Shown here: positions 1 to 8,331 of the stretch, in pieces
Position numbering within the stretch: the first letter of the stretch is position 1
Layout: every line of letters starts with the position of its first letter
NCBI RefSeq assembly: GCF_042684665.1
Contig: NZ_JBHULY010000011.1
Span: forward strand, 62,001-126,000
Source of the DNA: Jejuia rubra
GTDB taxonomy: Bacteria; Bacteroidota; Bacteroidia; Flavobacteriales; Flavobacteriaceae
DNA: 64,000 nt
Reading direction: 5' to 3'
Translations under genes and position numbers: made by a program
Notes under the pieces: model-generated
What the model was told of the DNA's origin: nothing
What the model saw: the letters and a program-made list of their open reading frames with translations, nothing else
The model's database searches: none

Positions 1-48
1 ATTTACTACCAATTCCCAACGTTCTTTTAATTTTTCGTCTCTGGACAT
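1..48 (-). CDS. Partial gene of unknown function, N-terminal 16 codons
   Basis: An ATG on the minus strand at 46-48 opens a frame that stays open to the window edge and begins MSRDEKLKERWELVVN. It is divergent from the cvpA-like gene. The visible stretch is charged and has no signal peptide or membrane segment, so a small cytoplasmic protein is plausible. The fragment is too short to assign a family. Confidence 0.5.
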   Translation of the reverse strand, partial: MSRDEKLKERWELVVN

Positions 49-54
49 ACTTTC

Positions 55-77
55 AGTTCAAAGTTCAAAGTTAGTAA
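55..77. repeat. Short degenerate tandem repeat (AGTTCAA/AGTTCAAA words)
   Basis: Near-identical words of the form AGTTCAAA follow one another between the divergent start codons at 48 and 150. Similar low-complexity word arrays occur at 10930-11005, 11878-11950 and 23343-23413, in each case close to a start codon. Confidence 0.5.
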
Positions 78-149
78 ACGTTTATCGACTTTTTTACGTT
101 TTAAATAACAAGGTTAGAATTTGTCTATATTTACAAAAACGAAACAACC

Positions 150-668
150 ATGGCAGTTATCGATATTATCTTAGGCGCCCTGATTCTTTTCGGTGTAATA
201 CGAGGGTTTTCTAAAGGGCTTTTTGTAGAAGTGGCTTCTTTGGTAGCTTTGGTAGCCGGAGTTTACGGTGCTATTCACTTTAATTATTTTGCCTCTGATT
301 TTTTAATGGAAAAGGTGTCGTGGGACGAAAAATACATCAATATTATGGCATTTGCGATTACCTTTATAGTAATTGTTATAGCCATTGCCATGGCTGGAAA
401 GGCTTTGACAAAATTAGCCAACTTTGCGGCCTTGGGAATTTTAAACCGTCTACTTGGTGCTATTTTTGGAGGCCTGAAAATTGGGGTTATTTTGAGTGTT
501 GTCCTAATGGTTTTTGCTAATTTAAACAACACGATTCCATTTGCAAGTGAAGATGATCTGGAAGATTCCGTATTATACGAACCTGTCAAATCCCTTGCGC
601 CGATGCTGTTCCCAAATCTAATCAAGACTGACAAAACGGAAAATTCCGAAAAAACTCAAAGTGCATAA
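150..668 (+). CDS. CvpA family inner-membrane protein
   Basis: The 172-residue product has four hydrophobic segments at about residues 3-23, 27-45, 62-84 and 100-122 and a short hydrophilic tail. This is the architecture of the CvpA (colicin V production) family. The early segment MAVIDIILGALILFGVIRG followed by a Gly/Lys turn is typical. The molecular role of CvpA proteins outside E. coli colicin V production is poorly defined; they are integral inner-membrane proteins linked to envelope homeostasis. The gene stands alone, divergent from the partial gene at the left edge and convergent with the carbonic anhydrase gene, with a hairpin immediately after its stop codon. The family call is fairly secure and the function is not. 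Confidence 0.8.
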   Translation: MAVIDIILGALILFGVIRGFSKGLFVEVASLVALVAGVYGAIHFNYFASDFLMEKVSWDEKYINIMAFAITFIVIVIAIAMAGKALTKLANFAALGILNRLLGAIFGGLKIGVILSVVLMVFANLNNTIPFASEDDLEDSVLYEPVKSLAPMLFPNLIKTDKTENSEKTQSA

Positions 669-692
669 AAAAAGTCGCCAATGGGCGACTTT
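664..692 (-). terminator. Intrinsic terminator between convergent cvpA and carbonic anhydrase genes
   Basis: A perfect 9-bp stem (AAAGTCGCC at 671-679 with GGCGACTTT at 684-692) is followed on the minus strand by seven T residues. It sits just past the carbonic anhydrase stop codon. On the plus strand the T tract is weaker, so it may act bidirectionally but best serves the minus-strand gene. Confidence 0.8.
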
Positions 693-699
693 CCGTGTT

Positions 700-1329
700 T
701 TATATCATTTCGACCTTTCCCGAAGACAGCATATAAACGCCTCCAACAATTTTAATCTCGCCGTCCAGCTCCATTTGCCTTAAAATAGCACTACGTTCAC
801 GAATGCGTTCTATGGTAAGCTTTACATTATTTTCGACCGTTTTAGCCACAAAAGTTTTGTTAGTGGAATCATGAGTACCATCTACCTCGTCTTCGCTTTG
901 CTTTACTGCTGGTAGAATGTTATACAATAACGGGGTGATATTTCCTAACTCCACTCTATCACAAGCCGCTTTTACGGCACCACAGCTTTCGTGACCCAAA
1001 ACCATTACCAACTTACTACCTGCCACTTTACAGGAATATTCCATACTCCCCAAAATATCGGTGTTTTCAAAATTCCCTGCCACACGGGCTACGAAAATAT
1101 CGCCAATAGCCTGATCTAAAACGGTTTCAACAGGCACTCTAGAATCAATACACGATAGCACAACTGCCTTAGGGTACTGCCCGCTTACGGTTAGTGATAC
1201 CAAGGCTGAATGGTCAATTTCCTGCATATCATTCTCTACAAATCTTTTATTGCCTTCCAGCAAGTCATTTAACACATCTGAGGGAGTTAAACTACTTTGA
1301 ATGTCCTTTGTTATTGCTATATTTTTCAT
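700..1329 (-). CDS. Beta-class carbonic anhydrase
   Basis: This 209-residue cytoplasmic enzyme interconverts CO2 and bicarbonate. The zinc ligands and catalytic dyad of beta-class enzymes are visible: Cys60 and the Asp62/Arg64 pair in SCIDSR, then His113 and Cys116 in GHESCGA. Length is normal for the family and there is no obvious signal peptide. The gene follows a SulP-family transporter gene on the same strand (161-bp gap), a pairing known in several bacteria and consistent with bicarbonate uptake or CO2 homeostasis. A small palindrome in the gap (1398-1412) could be an operator. A terminator follows the stop codon. The pairing as a functional unit is inference. Confidence 0.93.
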   Translation of the reverse strand: MKNIAITKDIQSSLTPSDVLNDLLEGNKRFVENDMQEIDHSALVSLTVSGQYPKAVVLSCIDSRVPVETVLDQAIGDIFVARVAGNFENTDILGSMEYSCKVAGSKLVMVLGHESCGAVKAACDRVELGNITPLLYNILPAVKQSEDEVDGTHDSTNKTFVAKTVENNVKLTIERIRERSAILRQMELDGEIKIVGGVYMLSSGKVEMI

Positions 1330-1397
1330 TGTTCTATTTTATCTTAATTAATATTCGTCTTTAACGTTGACTTTTATCCATACTATACAGCCCTTAA

Positions 1398-1412
1398 ATG
1401 TATCAAATACAT
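1398..1412. promoter_or_regulatory. Palindrome upstream of the carbonic anhydrase gene
   Basis: A perfect 6-bp inverted repeat, ATGTAT and ATACAT separated by CAA, lies about 70 bp upstream of the carbonic anhydrase start codon. The size and position fit an operator, but no regulator is identifiable and chance occurrence is possible in AT-rich DNA. Confidence 0.2.
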
Positions 1413-1490
1413 GCTTGTTTGGCACAAAATACAGAGTAATATCAAGATCAAGTTCCATCAGATACCTTGGTTACCAATTCAAAATCTAAT

Positions 1491-3071
1491 CTATCTGGTA
1501 ATTTTATCTAATTTGAAAAATTCAATATAACTTTCGGGATTATCGATAGTCCCTCGTTCCGAAATCAATTTGATATCAATATTTCGTTCTTTTGCCTTCA
1601 CGGCAAAATCTTCAAGAATTTCTATGATGTCATTATCCAAATAACGTGTTTTAGTGACATCCAGTTCCAAAAATGAATCTGATGGCAATCGATCCAATTC
1701 CTTCAAAATAGCACCTTTATTAAAAAAGGTAACTTCCTCCGCCAGCGTCATTTTTATCTTACCGTCATCTACATCCTCGCCTTCCTTGTGCAGAAAATGG
1801 GAATTCTGAAAACTTTTTATCAAAATAACAATAATCCCTACACCCAGCCCGAGCCCAATGCCATACAATAAATCCACGAACACAATTCCAACAATAGTGA
1901 CAATAAATGGAATAAACTGCTTCCAACCTAAATTATACATTTTTTTGAACAACATGGGCTTTGCCAATTTATAGCCTACAACCAATAAAATAGCTGCTAA
2001 AACGGAAAGTGGAATCATATTCAGCAAATCAGGAATCAATATAATAGATATCAAAAGAAAGAAACCATGGATAATGGCTGACATCTTGGATACACCTCCT
2101 GATTGAATATTAGCGGAACTCCGCACAATTACTTGTGTGATTGGCAGACCACCAATCATACCCGAAATAATATTACCAGTGCCCTGAGCCAAAAGTTCCC
2201 TATTAGTGGGTGTTACGTTTTTATGTGGGTCCAACTTATCGGTAGCCTCAACACAAAGTAGGGTTTCCAAACTTGCAACCAGAGCAATAGTAAATGCTAC
2301 GACCCATACCTCACCAGTGGTGATGATATTAAAATTAGGAAAGCTAAATTGCGCTAAAAAAGAGGCAGCGTCTTCCGGAACCGGTACACTTACCAAATGA
2401 GAACTGTTAATAGCAAGCGTATCGTGTCCTTTTGTTAATATATAGAAAATAATACCTATGATTACTGCCACAAGCGGGCCTTGAACCAACTGAAATATTT
2501 TGGCCTTCTTGGTGAGGACCCTTTCCCATAAAATGAGAATTCCTAAACTAACTATTCCAATAACCGCTGAACCAGGTGTAATATAATTTAGGGTTTTGAT
2601 CAGATCTGAAAATGTGTTTTCGCTATCGACTTGGAAAAATGCAAAATCCCCTGTGGGATCAGCATCGTAACCAAAAAAATGCGGAATTTGTTTTAAAATG
2701 ATGATGACACCAATACCTGTTAGCATCCCTTTTATCACGGAAGACGGAAAATAATAGCCGATAATACCTGCCTTTAAAAATCCGAATATCAACTGAATCA
2801 CACCACCCAATACTACAGCAACCAAAAAGTTTTGATAACCTCCTAACGTACCAATGGCGGTTAATACAATGGCTGCCAATCCGGCTGCCGGCCCACTTAC
2901 TCCAATTTTGGAGCCACTTAGGCTACCTACTAGAATACCACCGACAATTCCAGCAATCAGGCCTGAAAACAAGGGCGCCCCACTAGCGAGGGCAATACCC
3001 AAACACAAGGGCAACGCCACAAAAAATACGACTATACTCGCTGGTAAATCATTCTTAAGAGTTTTAAACAT
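1491..3071 (-). CDS. SulP family inorganic anion transporter with STAS domain
   Basis: The 526-residue product has the SulP layout. A hydrophobic core of roughly a dozen membrane segments covers residues 10-420, including the conserved GVSGPAAGL stretch near residue 57. A hydrophilic C-terminal STAS domain follows at about 440-526, with a typical DVTKTRYLDND stretch. SulP proteins carry sulfate, bicarbonate and other anions. With a carbonic anhydrase gene directly downstream on the same strand, bicarbonate is the likely substrate. Length and domain order are normal. Substrate cannot be read from the sequence, and sulfate remains possible. Confidence 0.88.
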   Translation of the reverse strand: MFKTLKNDLPASIVVFFVALPLCLGIALASGAPLFSGLIAGIVGGILVGSLSGSKIGVSGPAAGLAAIVLTAIGTLGGYQNFLVAVVLGGVIQLIFGFLKAGIIGYYFPSSVIKGMLTGIGVIIILKQIPHFFGYDADPTGDFAFFQVDSENTFSDLIKTLNYITPGSAVIGIVSLGILILWERVLTKKAKIFQLVQGPLVAVIIGIIFYILTKGHDTLAINSSHLVSVPVPEDAASFLAQFSFPNFNIITTGEVWVVAFTIALVASLETLLCVEATDKLDPHKNVTPTNRELLAQGTGNIISGMIGGLPITQVIVRSSANIQSGGVSKMSAIIHGFFLLISIILIPDLLNMIPLSVLAAILLVVGYKLAKPMLFKKMYNLGWKQFIPFIVTIVGIVFVDLLYGIGLGLGVGIIVILIKSFQNSHFLHKEGEDVDDGKIKMTLAEEVTFFNKGAILKELDRLPSDSFLELDVTKTRYLDNDIIEILEDFAVKAKERNIDIKLISERGTIDNPESYIEFFKLDKITR

Positions 3072-3167
3072 TCTAAAATGAATTGTGCTTTCAAAATCTT
3101 TTTTAAAAGCTATTAGTTAAAATAATGTTGTCGGAGATATCAAGAAATCCGTAAAGCTAAATCTAAA

Positions 3168-3473
3168 TTAAAGCGTGAAGCTTTCGGGAGGTGGGGAAAT
3201 GATGTTTATGTAAGGCCTCCAATAGCGTTTTATAAAATACTGCGAATTGTTGTCTTTATCACCTAAATCAAAATCGTACTCCCCATTTAAAAAGGGATTC
3301 AACACCAATAGTTTATCAACATCCTTTTCTTGCCCTTTTTTTTCCTCTTCCTCACTGGCTGCATAAAACGCAGACACATCCGACGTTTCATCAATCATCA
3401 TGATGACCGTAGGCGCGGTTAGGAACAAAAGGAATAGTGCCGAAAGCACAATGGCTGTTATACGATTTAGCAT
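3168..3473 (-). CDS. Small membrane-anchored protein of unknown function
   Basis: The 101-residue product starts with a hydrophobic segment (residues 5-26) that could be a signal anchor. An acidic linker rich in Glu/Lys (about 40-52) follows, then a C-terminal tail ending in a proline-rich stretch. No family was recognised. It lies upstream of the SulP gene on the same strand (96-bp gap) and downstream of the bat operon end (52-bp gap), so it could belong to either transcript. No cysteine, lipobox or catalytic motif is apparent. It is probably real because the frame is intact and begins with a plausible membrane segment. Confidence 0.6.
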   Translation of the reverse strand: MLNRITAIVLSALFLLFLTAPTVIMMIDETSDVSAFYAASEEEEKKGQEKDVDKLLVLNPFLNGEYDFDLGDKDNNSQYFIKRYWRPYINIISPPPESFTL

Positions 3474-3525
3474 AGTTTGATTTGTGTTGGTAATTTCAAA
3501 TATAAGATTTTCGAAGCAATGTGGG

Positions 3526-4287
3526 TTAATTCTTCGTTAACATTCTTATATCTTCGGTTGGAATCCACCCCGTTTTTCCGTCCGTTAGCTGTATCTGTTT
3601 CCAGTTGTTTACAGTATCCAAAATTTGAACCTTCGTGCCCTCGTGCAACCTAAAGGCTTCCTCACTACGATTATTGGGTTCTGTTTTTACCTTGGTTTCC
3701 TGAGCAAAAACAATAGCGGGGTTATCTTTTTTGTCTATTTCATATTTATAAAAGGCGAATGCCAATGCAATACACATAGCCAATAAACAGATATTACTTG
3801 CGATAAAGGTAATGCGCTTTTTCAAGGATGAATGCGAGAAGTAATAAATTAAGAATAAAATCACATAAAGGAATACCATGAGGACAGCCAAGATTGCCCA
3901 AGTATCAAACCTGAACGTATTCGTCAAATTTTTAATGAGTTTTGAAAACCCAACCTCTGGCACATTATCAATCGCATCAATGGTCATATTTTGAGCAAAA
4001 CCTAAATTGTTTTTAATGCCCTCATCCTTTGGAGCCAATTGTAAGGCTTTTTCATAATAGAAAACACTGGGTGCTACATTATTCAATTTATAATGGGCAT
4101 TGGCCAGATTAAAATACAATTCCGGTGAGTGGTGTTCCGTCTCAAGAATGGCCATGTATTTATCAATAGCTTCGGCATACTTACCTTCGTTATACAGCCT
4201 ATTGGCATCCTCAAATAGTTGCAGGTTCTGTGCTCCTAAAACCCAGCAACTAAACAATATAAAACATATGCAAAAAACGTGTTTCAT
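3526..4287 (-). CDS. batE: BatE: TPR and SH3-domain protein of the aerotolerance operon
   Basis: This 253-residue protein has a signal peptide (residues 1-19) and TPR repeats at about 20-105 (YNEGKYAEAIDKYMAIL, then a second unit). Two membrane segments lie near 133-152 and 160-180, and a C-terminal SH3-like domain covers about 195-250, ending GKTGWIPTEDIRML. This matches BatE of Bacteroidota. It is the last gene of the moxR-bat operon, starting 2 bp after the batD stop codon. Bat proteins are thought to form an envelope complex linked to oxygen tolerance and virulence; the biochemical role is unknown. Confidence 0.85.
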   Translation of the reverse strand: MKHVFCICFILFSCWVLGAQNLQLFEDANRLYNEGKYAEAIDKYMAILETEHHSPELYFNLANAHYKLNNVAPSVFYYEKALQLAPKDEGIKNNLGFAQNMTIDAIDNVPEVGFSKLIKNLTNTFRFDTWAILAVLMVFLYVILFLIYYFSHSSLKKRITFIASNICLLAMCIALAFAFYKYEIDKKDNPAIVFAQETKVKTEPNNRSEEAFRLHEGTKVQILDTVNNWKQIQLTDGKTGWIPTEDIRMLTKN

Positions 4288-4289
4288 AC

Positions 4290-6062
4290 CTATCTCGCCT
4301 GTTTATCGATTAATGAAATTGTTTTTGCCGCCTTATCGTAATCCTCTTGCATGGTAACGTTGGTGATGGGTGTGTATCGTGCCAGTTCGCAATTTTCAAA
4401 AATGGCAATAAAATCACCCACAACCTCAGTCTCAATCCCACGTTCATTCAGCAGATTTTGGATTCTTTCCTTGCTCAACTCACTGGTTTCAATACGAAGT
4501 TTGGCTTTCAAATAATTATGCAACGCCTTCTCCAATGCCTCATAAAATGCTTCCTTTTTACCCAATTGCTTTTTGGCGCCTTTAAGATACTTTCTGGCCA
4601 ATTTATCAGCCTGGCGTATCCTATTTCCAATCACATCTGCATCCCTGTAAGCCTTTTTCCGTCTGATGACTATTGCCAACGGAATGGCTAAAAACGGCAA
4701 TAAAAGTGCGCTCCAAAATATCCTAGACTTAAAAAAATAGGTGTTATGGACGGAAGTAAATTCCGTTTTTGTCTTGATAAATGCAAATTGATTGCTCGTA
4801 TTCAAAACGGGTTGTTTGGTAGTATTAGTTCCTGAAGTATTCGATGTTGAATTAGAAGCTGTTGGCCCCTCTAAAACATCAATAATGATTTCATCCGAAG
4901 AGATGCGCTTATAGCTTTCCGTCTTTAAATCGAAATAGGAAAATGAAATACTTGGGATAGGATACTTTCCTTTATATTGGGGGACCACAGTATAACTATC
5001 GGAAATACTGCCCTGCATCCCTCTGGAGTTGGTGCTTACATTTTCACTATGCTCTGGTTCATATACCTCCAATGAGCTAGGAAGCGAAATCTTTGGCAGT
5101 TTAAACAACTTTAAATTGCCCTTGCCCCTTACCTCAACCTTGGCCTGCAAGGATTCAGTGGCATTCAATTCATTCTTTGTCGTGGACACCTTAAAGCTAA
5201 AATCGCCAACAGCACCTGTGAAATCAGCTGGTCTGCCTTTTTCGGGTAATGGTTTAACATCAATGGTTCTATTACCTGCGGATACTGTTTTGTTTACCCG
5301 GGTCATTAATCGGCTTCCAAAAATGTCACGCTTGTTGGTGGGCACTTGTACAGACACATCCAAACTGAGCGGTTCAATATTTAATTTCCCCGTTCGTTGT
5401 GGATACAACACTGTTTTTCTCAAAACTAAAAATCGATAATCTTCACCGTTATATGTGCCATTTTGAACGCGCTGTCCTTTGGTATCAATACTTTGGCTCC
5501 AAAAATCATCGTATCTCGGAATATCCATTTCTCGCCAATTGCTCACTCCGGTCCCTGGCGCCACGTATAGCTTATAAACCACCGTGATAGCTTCGTTTAA
5601 ATAAGGATTAGCTTTTGAAACCTCAGCTACTAAGTGGATGCTTTCCGACGCTACATAATCGGGGTCATTCGGGTCTTTAGGTTTGTCAACTGCAGCCGTA
5701 ATTTCAACTTTTACAGGCGTGGTTTTATAGGTTTCACCTTCAATAACAATGGTAGCTTGACCAATGGTGAACGTACCCCGTTTCTTTGGTGCTAAAAAAT
5801 AAGTATACGTTTTTTTGTAGGTGTGTTTCCCATTCACCCATGAATTACTAACGGACTGACTTGGACCACCAACTACGGTAAAGCCGGAAAAACTCGGAGG
5901 GCTAAAATTGTCCCCATCCTTATTCATTTCAAAATTTATCTGGAGGCGTTCGTTGATGCCCAGTTTTTTCTTGCTGAGCTTCGCCACAAAGTCCACCTGT
6001 GCAACAACACCTTGGGCCAAAAGGATAAAAATTGATATGTAGAGTAACTTTATAAGTTTCAT
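4290..6062 (-). CDS. batD: BatD: large periplasmic/membrane protein of the aerotolerance operon
   Basis: The 590-residue product has a signal peptide (residues 1-21), a long extracytoplasmic region of beta-rich repeats, one membrane segment at about 446-467, and a basic cytoplasmic tail. Early sequence such as LGINERLQINFEMN followed by FSPPSFSGFTVVGGPSQS is typical of BatD (oxygen tolerance protein family). The protein presumably scaffolds the VWA proteins BatA and BatB in the periplasm, which is inference. The gene sits between batC (62-bp gap) and batE (2-bp gap), consistent with one transcript. Confidence 0.88.
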   Translation of the reverse strand: MKLIKLLYISIFILLAQGVVAQVDFVAKLSKKKLGINERLQINFEMNKDGDNFSPPSFSGFTVVGGPSQSVSNSWVNGKHTYKKTYTYFLAPKKRGTFTIGQATIVIEGETYKTTPVKVEITAAVDKPKDPNDPDYVASESIHLVAEVSKANPYLNEAITVVYKLYVAPGTGVSNWREMDIPRYDDFWSQSIDTKGQRVQNGTYNGEDYRFLVLRKTVLYPQRTGKLNIEPLSLDVSVQVPTNKRDIFGSRLMTRVNKTVSAGNRTIDVKPLPEKGRPADFTGAVGDFSFKVSTTKNELNATESLQAKVEVRGKGNLKLFKLPKISLPSSLEVYEPEHSENVSTNSRGMQGSISDSYTVVPQYKGKYPIPSISFSYFDLKTESYKRISSDEIIIDVLEGPTASNSTSNTSGTNTTKQPVLNTSNQFAFIKTKTEFTSVHNTYFFKSRIFWSALLLPFLAIPLAIVIRRKKAYRDADVIGNRIRQADKLARKYLKGAKKQLGKKEAFYEALEKALHNYLKAKLRIETSELSKERIQNLLNERGIETEVVGDFIAIFENCELARYTPITNVTMQEDYDKAAKTISLIDKQAR

Positions 6063-6084
6063 TTTTTCTTTTCTATACTAACGC

Positions 6085-6120
6085 TCATGGTACTTCGCGC
6101 TTCTAACCTCAGGCTTCTAA
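6085..6120. repeat. Degenerate word repeat between batC and batD
   Basis: The 62-bp batC-batD gap contains two near copies of CTTCTAACCT/CTTCTAA words spaced about 15 bases apart. It resembles the other degenerate word arrays found near start codons in this window, but is short and could be chance. Confidence 0.3.
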
Positions 6121-6124
6121 TTTT

Positions 6125-7075
6125 CTACCAATCCTTTTCAGAATAGACACGTTGGCCTTTGGCTTCCTTCATTTTTTCCTCCTTTACTTTTTCCTGAACC
6201 TTTTTCTCTTGATTGTTCATGGCCTCTAAAAGACTTCTGATTTGTTGTGGCGATAATTGTTGCTGGCCACGCTTTCCTTGGCTGTCATCACCTTCATTAT
6301 CAAAATTCCCGTCCTTCTTTCGCTCTTCATCCTCTTCTTTGTTTTTATCATTTTCATCGCCTTCAGACTTATCCTCTTTATCTTCTTCCGAATTTTTTTC
6401 ATCATCATTCTTGCCGTCTTGGCCCTCTTTTTCACCTTTATCTTTGTTGGACTCGTCTTCGTTTTGATTCTCCTTGTTTTGCTCGTCCTCTTTTTTATCC
6501 TCGTTTTCTTGGTCCTCGTTTTCTTCGTTTTCTTTGTTTTGTTCTTGTTGGTTATCCTGATTCTGATCTTGCTTTTCGTTATTCTCCTGGTCCTGGTTTT
6601 TATCTTGCTTGTCGTCGTTTTTCTGTTCCTCGGCACATTTTTGAGCTAAGACCAAATTGTAACGGGTTTCATCATCCGTAGGGTTGTTTCTCAGCGCATT
6701 TTTGTAGGCTTCAACAGCGAGTTTGCACTGCTTATTCTTCATGAAGATATTTCCCATATTGTGAAATGCCTTATGTTTTTCACTTTTAGAAGTGGACAAT
6801 TTTGCAGTTTGTTGGTGACGATATAAAGCCTCATCCAGATTACCATTATTGTAATAAGAATTCCCTAAATTATAATGCCCAGCGATGTTGTCGGATTGGT
6901 TTGAAAGCGCTTTTCTATAGGCCATTTCCGCCTCCACAAAATCTTCATCTACCAAATCATTGCCTTCATATACATAATTATTGGCCTTCTTTTGCGCCAA
7001 TTGTAACTCCTTATCCTCTTGGGAATAAACGATATAGGATAAACACAATATGATAATAAAAATTAACCGTTTCAT
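6125..7075 (-). CDS. batC: BatC: TPR protein with long acidic low-complexity region
   Basis: From the ATG at 7073-7075 the product is 316 residues with a good signal peptide (MKRLIFIIILCLSYIVYSQ). An ATG five codons upstream (7088-7090) is also possible but makes a poorer signal peptide. TPR units follow (about residues 35-150). A region of some 115 residues made almost entirely of Glu, Asp, Lys, Asn and Gln comes next (about 155-270), and then a helical tail. This fits BatC of Bacteroidota. TPRs suggest protein binding, probably to other Bat proteins. The repetitive codons leave long open frames on the opposite strand; these are composition artefacts. Confidence 0.85.
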   Translation of the reverse strand: MKRLIFIIILCLSYIVYSQEDKELQLAQKKANNYVYEGNDLVDEDFVEAEMAYRKALSNQSDNIAGHYNLGNSYYNNGNLDEALYRHQQTAKLSTSKSEKHKAFHNMGNIFMKNKQCKLAVEAYKNALRNNPTDDETRYNLVLAQKCAEEQKNDDKQDKNQDQENNEKQDQNQDNQQEQNKENEENEDQENEDKKEDEQNKENQNEDESNKDKGEKEGQDGKNDDEKNSEEDKEDKSEGDENDKNKEEDEERKKDGNFDNEGDDSQGKRGQQQLSPQQIRSLLEAMNNQEKKVQEKVKEEKMKEAKGQRVYSEKDW

Positions 7076-7159
7076 TTTACTAAAATTCATTATTCCGAAA
7101 TTATAAAACCCTGTTTTTAATGGCGTTAAAAAAAATATAAAAATCCCAAAGCCACATTT

Positions 7160-8203
7160 CTACAAATTCTCATTGAACAAATTCAGTTTCTTTAGCCAAG
7201 CTGTTTTGCGCTCCAAAAGGAAAACATCCACAAATAAAAAGAAAATGGCAAAGCCCAAAAACCATTGGAACTGGTCTTTGAAATCCGAAAATTCCTTGGC
7301 CTCAAATTCAGTTTTATCCATTTTATTCAAAATCTCCCGGATGCTTTCAACCACCTTATCCGTGTTCTTTCCATTGATATACAACCCGTCAGCACTGGAT
7401 GCGATACCTTCCAAATTTTCAGCATTCAAACGGGTAATCACCGTTTCGCCCTGAGCGTCTTTTTTATAGCTGACCACCACGCCGTTTCGTTTTATCGGAA
7501 TAGGTTTACCCTTTTCCTCACCCACACCAATAGTGAAAATTTTAATGCCTTTTTGCTCACTGGCTTCCTCTGCCGAGCGAATGGCGGCATCCCCGAAATG
7601 GTCTTCACCGTCAGATACGATAATCAATACCCGATTCGTTTGCTCTTCGTTATCAAAGTATGTCTGGGCTAGTTCAATCGCGCCACCGATTGCGGTACCA
7701 CTTGAAGGCAACATATCGGTATCCATATTGCCCAAAAACATTTTTGCTGAGGCGTAATCGGTTGTAATGGGCAACTGTGGATAGGCTCTTCCGGCATAGG
7801 CAATAATACCAACTCGGTCGCTGGCCAAATTATTGATAATTTGAGTAACAAGCTGTTTGCCCTTTTCCAAACGATTTGGGGCAATGTCCTCGGCCAGCAT
7901 ACTTTTCGATACGTCTACTGCAAAAACGATATCTACACCTTCACGTTTTACAGTTTCCAGTTTTGTTCCAATTTTTGGATTCACAAGAGCTATACTCAGG
8001 CACAAAAAAGCTAAACATAACACTGCGATCTTCAAAAATGACTTGAAAATCGAACGGTCTGGGCTTAATCTTTTAAGCAAGCCAGAGTCGGCAAACTTCT
8101 TCTGAGCTTTTCTTTTCCAAAGTTGAAGCAATAAAAAGAACAGCACAATTACCGGGATAATTCCCAGTGTCCAAAACCATATTTGCTCTTCTAATTGATA
8201 CAT
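7160..8203 (-). CDS. batB: BatB: von Willebrand factor A domain membrane protein
   Basis: The 347-residue protein has two N-terminal membrane segments (about 8-27 and 58-77), a VWA domain at about 90-290 and a C-terminal membrane segment (about 315-335). The MIDAS metal site is visible as DVSKS at residues 97-101, followed by a conserved Thr and the later Asp in VSDGEDH. It pairs with BatA upstream in the same operon. VWA domains with an intact MIDAS bind divalent metal and a partner protein; the partner here is unknown. The 128-bp batA-batB gap is long for this operon and carries palindromes. Confidence 0.9.
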   Translation of the reverse strand: MYQLEEQIWFWTLGIIPVIVLFFLLLQLWKRKAQKKFADSGLLKRLSPDRSIFKSFLKIAVLCLAFLCLSIALVNPKIGTKLETVKREGVDIVFAVDVSKSMLAEDIAPNRLEKGKQLVTQIINNLASDRVGIIAYAGRAYPQLPITTDYASAKMFLGNMDTDMLPSSGTAIGGAIELAQTYFDNEEQTNRVLIIVSDGEDHFGDAAIRSAEEASEQKGIKIFTIGVGEEKGKPIPIKRNGVVVSYKKDAQGETVITRLNAENLEGIASSADGLYINGKNTDKVVESIREILNKMDKTEFEAKEFSDFKDQFQWFLGFAIFFLFVDVFLLERKTAWLKKLNLFNENL

Positions 8204-8221
8204 TTACTGTTTATTTGTTTG

Positions 8222-8326
8222 CCGTGGAGTTGTTTAGTTGTTTTACCACGGATTCACTATCTTATCTTTATAAATACCTACAAGGTTTTTACTTTGGCAA
8301 GCTCAGCACAAGCAAAACCTTGCAGG
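8222..8326. repeat. Two REP-like inverted repeats in the batA-batB gap
   Basis: The first is CCGTGG (8222-8227) with CCACGG (8246-8251). The second pairs 13-base arms at 8277-8289 and 8314-8326 with one mismatch (CCTACAAGGTTTT and AAAACCTTGCAGG), enclosing an AAGCTCAGCACAAGC-type spacer. No T tract follows on the minus strand, so these look like interspersed palindromes or RNA-processing/stabilising hairpins rather than terminators. Confidence 0.6.
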
Positions 8327-8331
8327 AGGGT

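Noticed and set aside
6226..6649. Long open frames on both strands across batC (a basic Lys/Thr/Arg-rich frame and hydrophobic or Ser/Phe-rich opposite frames)
   Set aside because: They mirror the repetitive Glu/Asp/Lys codons of the acidic BatC region, have low-complexity composition unlike real proteins, and batC itself fits the operon and family.
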